Source: an uncultured Lachnospiraceae bacterium (GTDB taxonomy: Bacteria; Bacillota; Clostridia; Lachnospirales; Lachnospiraceae). Taken from it: a DNA stretch of 64,000 nt. The stretch lies in the NCBI GenBank assembly GCA_900549995.1, contig URQQ01000002.1, positions 131,472-195,471 of the forward strand. Direction: 5' to 3'. A program made the translations under genes and the position numbers. The notes below the pieces were generated by a model. It was not told where the DNA came from, did not search any database, and saw only the letters and a list, made by a program, of their open reading frames with translations. Below are positions 60,010-64,000 of the stretch, in pieces. Numbering within the stretch: the stretch's first letter is position 1; every line of letters begins with the position of its first letter.

Positions 60010-60855
60010 TCATTCTTTTAACCCCGAGGCTGCAATTCCCTGTTCCAGATAACTCTGCCCCCACAGAAATAAAAGTGCCGCGGGAAGCATCATTACAACA
60101 GACGCCGCAAATGATACACTTAAGTTATCTGCCGTAATATTGGGAAGATACAGTGAAAGCGGCCATAAACTTTTCGTCTTCAGATATGTCATCGGCTGCT
60201 CAATCGCATTCCAGTATTCCAGAAATCCAAGAACCAGCGCCGAGATAATTCCGGGCATCCCCATCGGGATCCCGATCGAGAAAAAGATTTTCAATTCCCC
60301 CGCTCCATCAATTCTTGCCGCTTCAATCAGTGACTCCGAAATTCCGCCAAAAGACTTACTCATAATAAAAACAGGAAATGTACTGAAAATTCCAGGCAGA
60401 ATAATAGCTGCAGGGGTGTCCAGAATGTTGAATTTCTGCAGCACCAGATATCCCGATGCCATCGTAACCTGAAATGGCAGAATCATCAGAACCATAAATA
60501 AAAGAAACAGAAAGTTTCTCCCTCTGAACCGGTATCTTGCAAATGCCCACGCCGCAGGAATTCCGACCGCCGCCTGACCCGCAAGTATCGGGAATACCTG
60601 TCCGCAGGAGTTCCAGAACATTACGAAAAATCCCGGCGAATCCAGTAAAAGCTCCACATAGGACTGCAATGTAGGAAAGGCCGGAAATAAAACCATTCTC
60701 GCATTCCCCTTCATATCGGTGAATACCGGACCGGCGCTTTCCAGCAATTCATTCGATCCCATCAGAGAATTGCCGATCATCAGAAGCACCGGTATCCAGA
60801 TTACACTGCTTACCCCCAGAAGAAAAATCGTAACCCATCGTCTATTCCTTTTCAT
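60010..60855 (-). CDS. ABC permease, MalG type (second system)
   Basis: A 281-residue permease with about six membrane segments and the CUT1 EAA loop LIEAARIDGAGELKIF. It overlaps the MalF-type gene by 14 bp, so both are translated in coupling. Family members import sugars. Here no sugar enzyme lies nearby, so the cargo is unknown. Confidence 0.9.
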   Translation of the reverse strand: MKRNRRWVTIFLLGVSSVIWIPVLLMIGNSLMGSNELLESAGPVFTDMKGNARMVLFPAFPTLQSYVELLLDSPGFFVMFWNSCGQVFPILAGQAAVGIPAAWAFARYRFRGRNFLFLLFMVLMILPFQVTMASGYLVLQKFNILDTPAAIILPGIFSTFPVFIMSKSFGGISESLIEAARIDGAGELKIFFSIGIPMGMPGIISALVLGFLEYWNAIEQPMTYLKTKSLWPLSLYLPNITADNLSVSFAASVVMMLPAALLFLWGQSYLEQGIAASGLKE

Positions 60856-61756
60856 GATTTTTGTGTACTCCTATTATAATTACGGCTGCCATAAGAGCGA
60901 TCATTACGGATGCAGCACTCATTTTCTGCATATCCAGGCTTACGAACCAGTTATTAAAGAGATGCTGAAGCATATAGATGCTCCGGTGGGGATAATCCCC
61001 GGCAATCAGGTATGCCTCCCTGAAGACCTTGAATGAATTTACAAAAGACAGTATCCCTGTCATCACTGCTGTCGGCTTTAGAAGCGGTGCAGTGATATAG
61101 CGGAAACACTGCCATCTCCCTGCACCGTCTATCTTTGCCGCTTCATATAATGCATCCGAAATTCCAGACATTCCTGTAATCCAGAGAATCATATCGTACC
61201 CTGTATTTTTCCATAAATAACTTCCGACCAGAATATAGAATGCAGAAGAGGTATTCATCCAGTCTACAGATGAGAAATGAAGCATCGAGAGAAACCCGTT
61301 GAGATACCCGCTCTGGTCAAATACAAGTTTCCAGATCACCACGATCGAAGCAATCGGCACCGCCATCGGAAATAAAAAGATAGTCTTTAAAAATTCTCCG
61401 GTTTTACCCATACTATAGACCAACACTGCAATTCCGAGGGAAAGGAGCATTAAAAGCGGAATACATGTAACTAAAAATCTCACCGTATTTTTAAGCGCAA
61501 GCTGAAATGCCTCATTTTCAATGACCGTTTTATAATTTTGAAATCCGGCAAAGGAGTTTCCCATTGCACTGAAAAAAGATCTTCTCATTACATCCAGAAA
61601 AGGAATCAGTACAAACGCTCCCACCCCCAGCAGGCTGGGGGTGAGGAACAGATATGGTTTCCATCTACTGTGCAAGGTATGTGTCCGCTTTTGAAGCTGC
61701 CGCTTTTGCAGCTTCTTCAGATGAACTGGTGCCGTCGAAATAATTTTTTGCCTCAT
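60842..61756 (-). CDS. ABC permease, MalF type (second system)
   Basis: A 304-residue permease with a basic N-terminal tail and about six membrane segments; the EAA motif reads LYEAAKIDGAGRWQCF. The ATG at 61756 has GGAGAG ten bases upstream and overlaps the binding-protein gene by 92 bases in another frame; a TTG at 61675 would shorten the overlap but lacks a good site. A perfect 10-bp inverted repeat lies early in the coding sequence. It pairs with the MalG-type gene. Confidence 0.88.
   Translation of the reverse strand: MRQKIISTAPVHLKKLQKRQLQKRTHTLHSRWKPYLFLTPSLLGVGAFVLIPFLDVMRRSFFSAMGNSFAGFQNYKTVIENEAFQLALKNTVRFLVTCIPLLMLLSLGIAVLVYSMGKTGEFLKTIFLFPMAVPIASIVVIWKLVFDQSGYLNGFLSMLHFSSVDWMNTSSAFYILVGSYLWKNTGYDMILWITGMSGISDALYEAAKIDGAGRWQCFRYITAPLLKPTAVMTGILSFVNSFKVFREAYLIAGDYPHRSIYMLQHLFNNWFVSLDMQKMSAASVMIALMAAVIIIGVHKNHEKE
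61622..61643. repeat. G+C-rich inverted repeat inside the MalF-type gene start
   Basis: CACCCCCAGC (61622-61631) and GCTGGGGGTG (61634-61643) with a two-base loop. It would form a stable hairpin in the mRNA shortly after the binding-protein stop codon at 61665, possibly lowering permease translation or stabilising the upstream message. Confidence 0.55.
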
Positions 61757-63872
61757 CTAACATCATCTCTCCTATCACATCATCCGTCTGCACTGGTTTT
61801 GTCAGCTTTTTACCCAGCTCCGTCAGAGCCTTTACCTCGCTTCTGTATGGCAGTGTAATTGAAACCGGGGCACTGCTGCCTTCCTCTGTGGCAGAAGAAA
61901 TTCCAATCTGGATTCCTGATTCTGTATCAGGGGTCTCTTCTACACTTTGTACAAATGCATCCATCGCCTTTTCATTCACCGGGAATCCTTCTCCCATATC
62001 CAGAGACTGTACCTCTTCTGATAAGAGTGTTTTTATGAATTCCTGTGCAAGTTCTTTTTGTTTTGATGCCTTATTCACTCCGGCAATGTCGTGCGGTACA
62101 TAAAAGCCATTCACATCTGTCGGCTCTTCCTGGTTCGCCCTCATAGAATAGTAGGGAACCATCATTCCCATGATCCCCTGGATTTCCTGGGACATCACAG
62201 TGCCGCTCTGGGCATATCCAAGAGAATCGCCTGCATCCCATGCGGATTTTATGGATTCACCTGCTCCTCCTTCCATATAGACGCCAACGCTTGCATTCTC
62301 ACTCTCAGAATCAGAGAACTGTTTTGCAAGTTCCATCAGAGAGGCAAGTTCCTGTGTCTGTATTTTCATGTCTTTATCAACCAGACTTTCATAATTAATA
62401 TCAATGAAAAGCCTCATCGCTGATTCCGCATCTATGCCGTCAAATATGCCGGATGCCGGATTGCTGTCCATGTACGCCTTCAATGCATCAATTGATTTCA
62501 GCGCGTCCGTCTTAGCCTTCTCCCCGGCCATAATCGGAATTCCGAATCTTGCCGGAATCTGATAGATTTTTCCGTCCTTTTCATATGACTGTACAATATT
62601 ATGAAGCAGTCCGCTGGATTTCACGGTTCCGCTCAGATCATCCAGCACGCCTTTCTCTATATATGACTGTACCGGCAGTCCGTCGAGCATAAGCACATCT
62701 GCCCCGTTGCCTGCGAGCAGTTCCGTATTCAATGCACGGATACTGTCCTCTTTAGTTGCCGTTCCCTCGCCTGCATTTCCCGTCTTATACTCAATTCCAA
62801 CATCCGGGTGCTTCTGCTGGAAGTTTGCGATTGCCTGGCGTACAGTCTTACTCTCAGTAAGCCCGTAGATTGAAAGCGTCTCATCCGGGATTGCTTTTGC
62901 GTTTTTATCAAACACATATTCGTATAATTTGAAGTTATTTCCGGAAGTATCTGAAGCCGCCGCAAATACATAATACTGGGATTTCTCTCCAAAGAATAAA
63001 TGATGGAATATATGCCCAGGTATCCCCAGTGAGGAAGCATTTCCATCCACCAGATCTTCAGATACCGTTCCTCCGAGTGTCAGATGATGAATTCCTTTCT
63101 CATCTGTAAAGTAAATATCATGATCATCCCCAAGCCTTAAGACTCCTTCTGTGATTCCGCCCGCATATTTCGTCTCGGAAGTCACTTCACCACTCTTTGT
63201 ATCGTAACACAGGAAACCGTCGCCGGAAGCATTCATCGCGAGAAGCGTAGTTCCTTTGACGTCCATCATCATTGACAATGTTCCGTCCGATGCTCCCGCC
63301 TCAAAACTCCTGATTCTGCTTCCTCCCTCAGGACCGTACATCAGAATCTTTTTCGCAATGGGATCTGCAATATAAATATTCCCCTCGGAATCTACCTTCA
63401 GCGCACTGATGTAAATGTTAAGATCAAGATCCCCTGGTTCCGCCAGCTCCGGCATCGGTACTTCCGTACTGTCACCCTCTCTGAGTATATGATTCACCGA
63501 CCCTTCTGTCATATACCATGCATAACATTTCCCATCCTCACCCCGAATGATCTGAAGCCCTTCACCTGCCGCCTCTCCCACCGGTGCAAGCCACGATGCA
63601 TCTGCTTCTTTAAACTCCTTCCCGTCATAATCATACGCTTTATATTCCCCCGTATTTTTATCCTGTGTATAATAGCGAAGTATTTTATCATCTGTCTGCA
63701 CCATGCCGATCCCATTCTCCGCCTCATTCTTCGGAAGTTCAATCTCCCTCTCCACATACTTCCCCTTCGCACTCCTCTTTCCCTCTTCAGCCTTCTTCCC
63801 TGTACACCCCGCAGCTCCCGTAACCACAATCACCGCTGCCAAAACTCCTGCCGTTATTTTCTTCAGATTCAT
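61665..63872 (-). CDS. Lipoprotein fusing a propeller-like region to a solute-binding domain
   Basis: A 735-residue lipoprotein (signal 1-22, lipobox GAAGC with Cys23). Residues about 40-345 have repeated short beta segments with Asp/Gly turns such as VDSEGNIYIADPIAKKIL and LRLGDDHDIYFTDEKGIHHL, as in NHL-type or other beta propellers. From about 345 onward is a type 1 extracellular binding domain (VRQAIANFQQKHPDVGIEYK, later GADVLMLDGLPVQSYIEKGV). Normal binding proteins have only the second part (~400 residues). It heads the operon and has AGGAGGAG before its ATG. The propeller might bind a peptide, glycan or partner protein. Confidence 0.85.
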   Translation of the reverse strand: MNLKKITAGVLAAVIVVTGAAGCTGKKAEEGKRSAKGKYVEREIELPKNEAENGIGMVQTDDKILRYYTQDKNTGEYKAYDYDGKEFKEADASWLAPVGEAAGEGLQIIRGEDGKCYAWYMTEGSVNHILREGDSTEVPMPELAEPGDLDLNIYISALKVDSEGNIYIADPIAKKILMYGPEGGSRIRSFEAGASDGTLSMMMDVKGTTLLAMNASGDGFLCYDTKSGEVTSETKYAGGITEGVLRLGDDHDIYFTDEKGIHHLTLGGTVSEDLVDGNASSLGIPGHIFHHLFFGEKSQYYVFAAASDTSGNNFKLYEYVFDKNAKAIPDETLSIYGLTESKTVRQAIANFQQKHPDVGIEYKTGNAGEGTATKEDSIRALNTELLAGNGADVLMLDGLPVQSYIEKGVLDDLSGTVKSSGLLHNIVQSYEKDGKIYQIPARFGIPIMAGEKAKTDALKSIDALKAYMDSNPASGIFDGIDAESAMRLFIDINYESLVDKDMKIQTQELASLMELAKQFSDSESENASVGVYMEGGAGESIKSAWDAGDSLGYAQSGTVMSQEIQGIMGMMVPYYSMRANQEEPTDVNGFYVPHDIAGVNKASKQKELAQEFIKTLLSEEVQSLDMGEGFPVNEKAMDAFVQSVEETPDTESGIQIGISSATEEGSSAPVSITLPYRSEVKALTELGKKLTKPVQTDDVIGEMMLDEAKNYFDGTSSSEEAAKAAASKADTYLAQ

Positions 63873-63952
63873 TTTACTCCTCCTGATATCCGTATAAAAA
63901 ATACATATTTACTTGATACTTATCTTAACCTCATAATCACAGTCTACCAGCA

Positions 63953-63998
63953 AAATCTCTAAAAATCTTTTAAGAAAACCCCCACCCCTTAGAGATTT
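63953..63998. promoter_or_regulatory. 10-bp inverted repeat upstream of the binding-protein fusion gene
   Basis: AAATCTCTAA (63953-63962) and TTAGAGATTT (63989-63998) are exact inverses with a 26-bp spacer, 80-126 bp upstream of the gene start. It could be a regulator site or the hairpin of a terminator from further upstream. I see no confident promoter between 63873 and 63952. Confidence 0.45.
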
Positions 63999-64000
63999 CT

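Overview
The window looks like a chromosomal segment of a gut-type Firmicute, most likely a Lachnospiraceae-like Clostridia. The grounds are AGGAGG-type ribosome binding sites, moderate G+C, many sugar uptake and catabolism operons, PTS control by antitermination, MalFG-type ABC importers, ROK, DeoR, MerR and PucR regulators, and lipoprotein signals. I see no phage, transposase, integrase or CRISPR array.

Region 1 (1-21048): a run of 18 minus-strand genes reads from about 19650 leftwards off the window edge. It holds an ABC sugar importer (binding protein, two permeases, MsmK-like ATPase), L-fucose isomerase and a second FucI-like isomerase, two FucA-type class II aldolases plus one FbaA/GatY-type aldolase, two rhamnulokinase-like FGGY kinases, a PfkB kinase, DhaK and DhaL, three zinc-type dehydrogenases and one SDR. 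It reads as two stacked ketose pathways (isomerise, phosphorylate, aldol-cleave, redox-process the aldehyde) for L-fucose and a related sugar. An XRE and a DeoR regulator lie divergently, and clear promoter and operator candidates lie between.

Region 2 (21049-25550): a possible small RNA, then a MerR regulator with a serine hydrolase, convergent with a MATE exporter and its MerR regulator. Both MerR-linked promoters have the 19-bp spacer typical of MerR control.

Region 3 (25650-32221): a self-contained beta-glucoside PTS operon of LicT antiterminator with RAT/terminator leader, EIIBCA, 6-phospho-beta-glucosidase, its own HPr (Lys instead of Ser at position 46) and its own Enzyme I.

Region 4 (32281-37867): a PucR regulator, then an NCS1 permease, nitrilase-family amidohydrolase, DUF1177 and AroM, preceded by a structured leader RNA with a terminator. 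I infer uptake and breakdown of an N-heterocycle or N-carbamoyl compound.

Region 5 (37935-44981, minus): an amino-sugar-like operon of GPH-family symporter, NagB, class III aminotransferase, ROK repressor and AlsK-like ROK kinase, with an iron-type alcohol dehydrogenase upstream under its own operator-bearing promoter.

Region 6 (45094-57300): OPT oligopeptide transporter, PqqD-like protein and PepD dipeptidase; tRNA-Lys(CTT); a TetR/MFS efflux pair with matching operators; a DUF885 metallopeptidase lipoprotein; an alpha/beta hydrolase; a DUF4474-like membrane protein; and a PII-like/DUF1538 pair.

Region 7 (57431-64000, minus): the most unusual operon. It carries a lipoprotein that joins a propeller-like N-terminal region to a sugar-type solute-binding domain, two MalFG-type permeases, an HlyD-type adaptor and a MacB-like single protein. 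No ATPase is visible.
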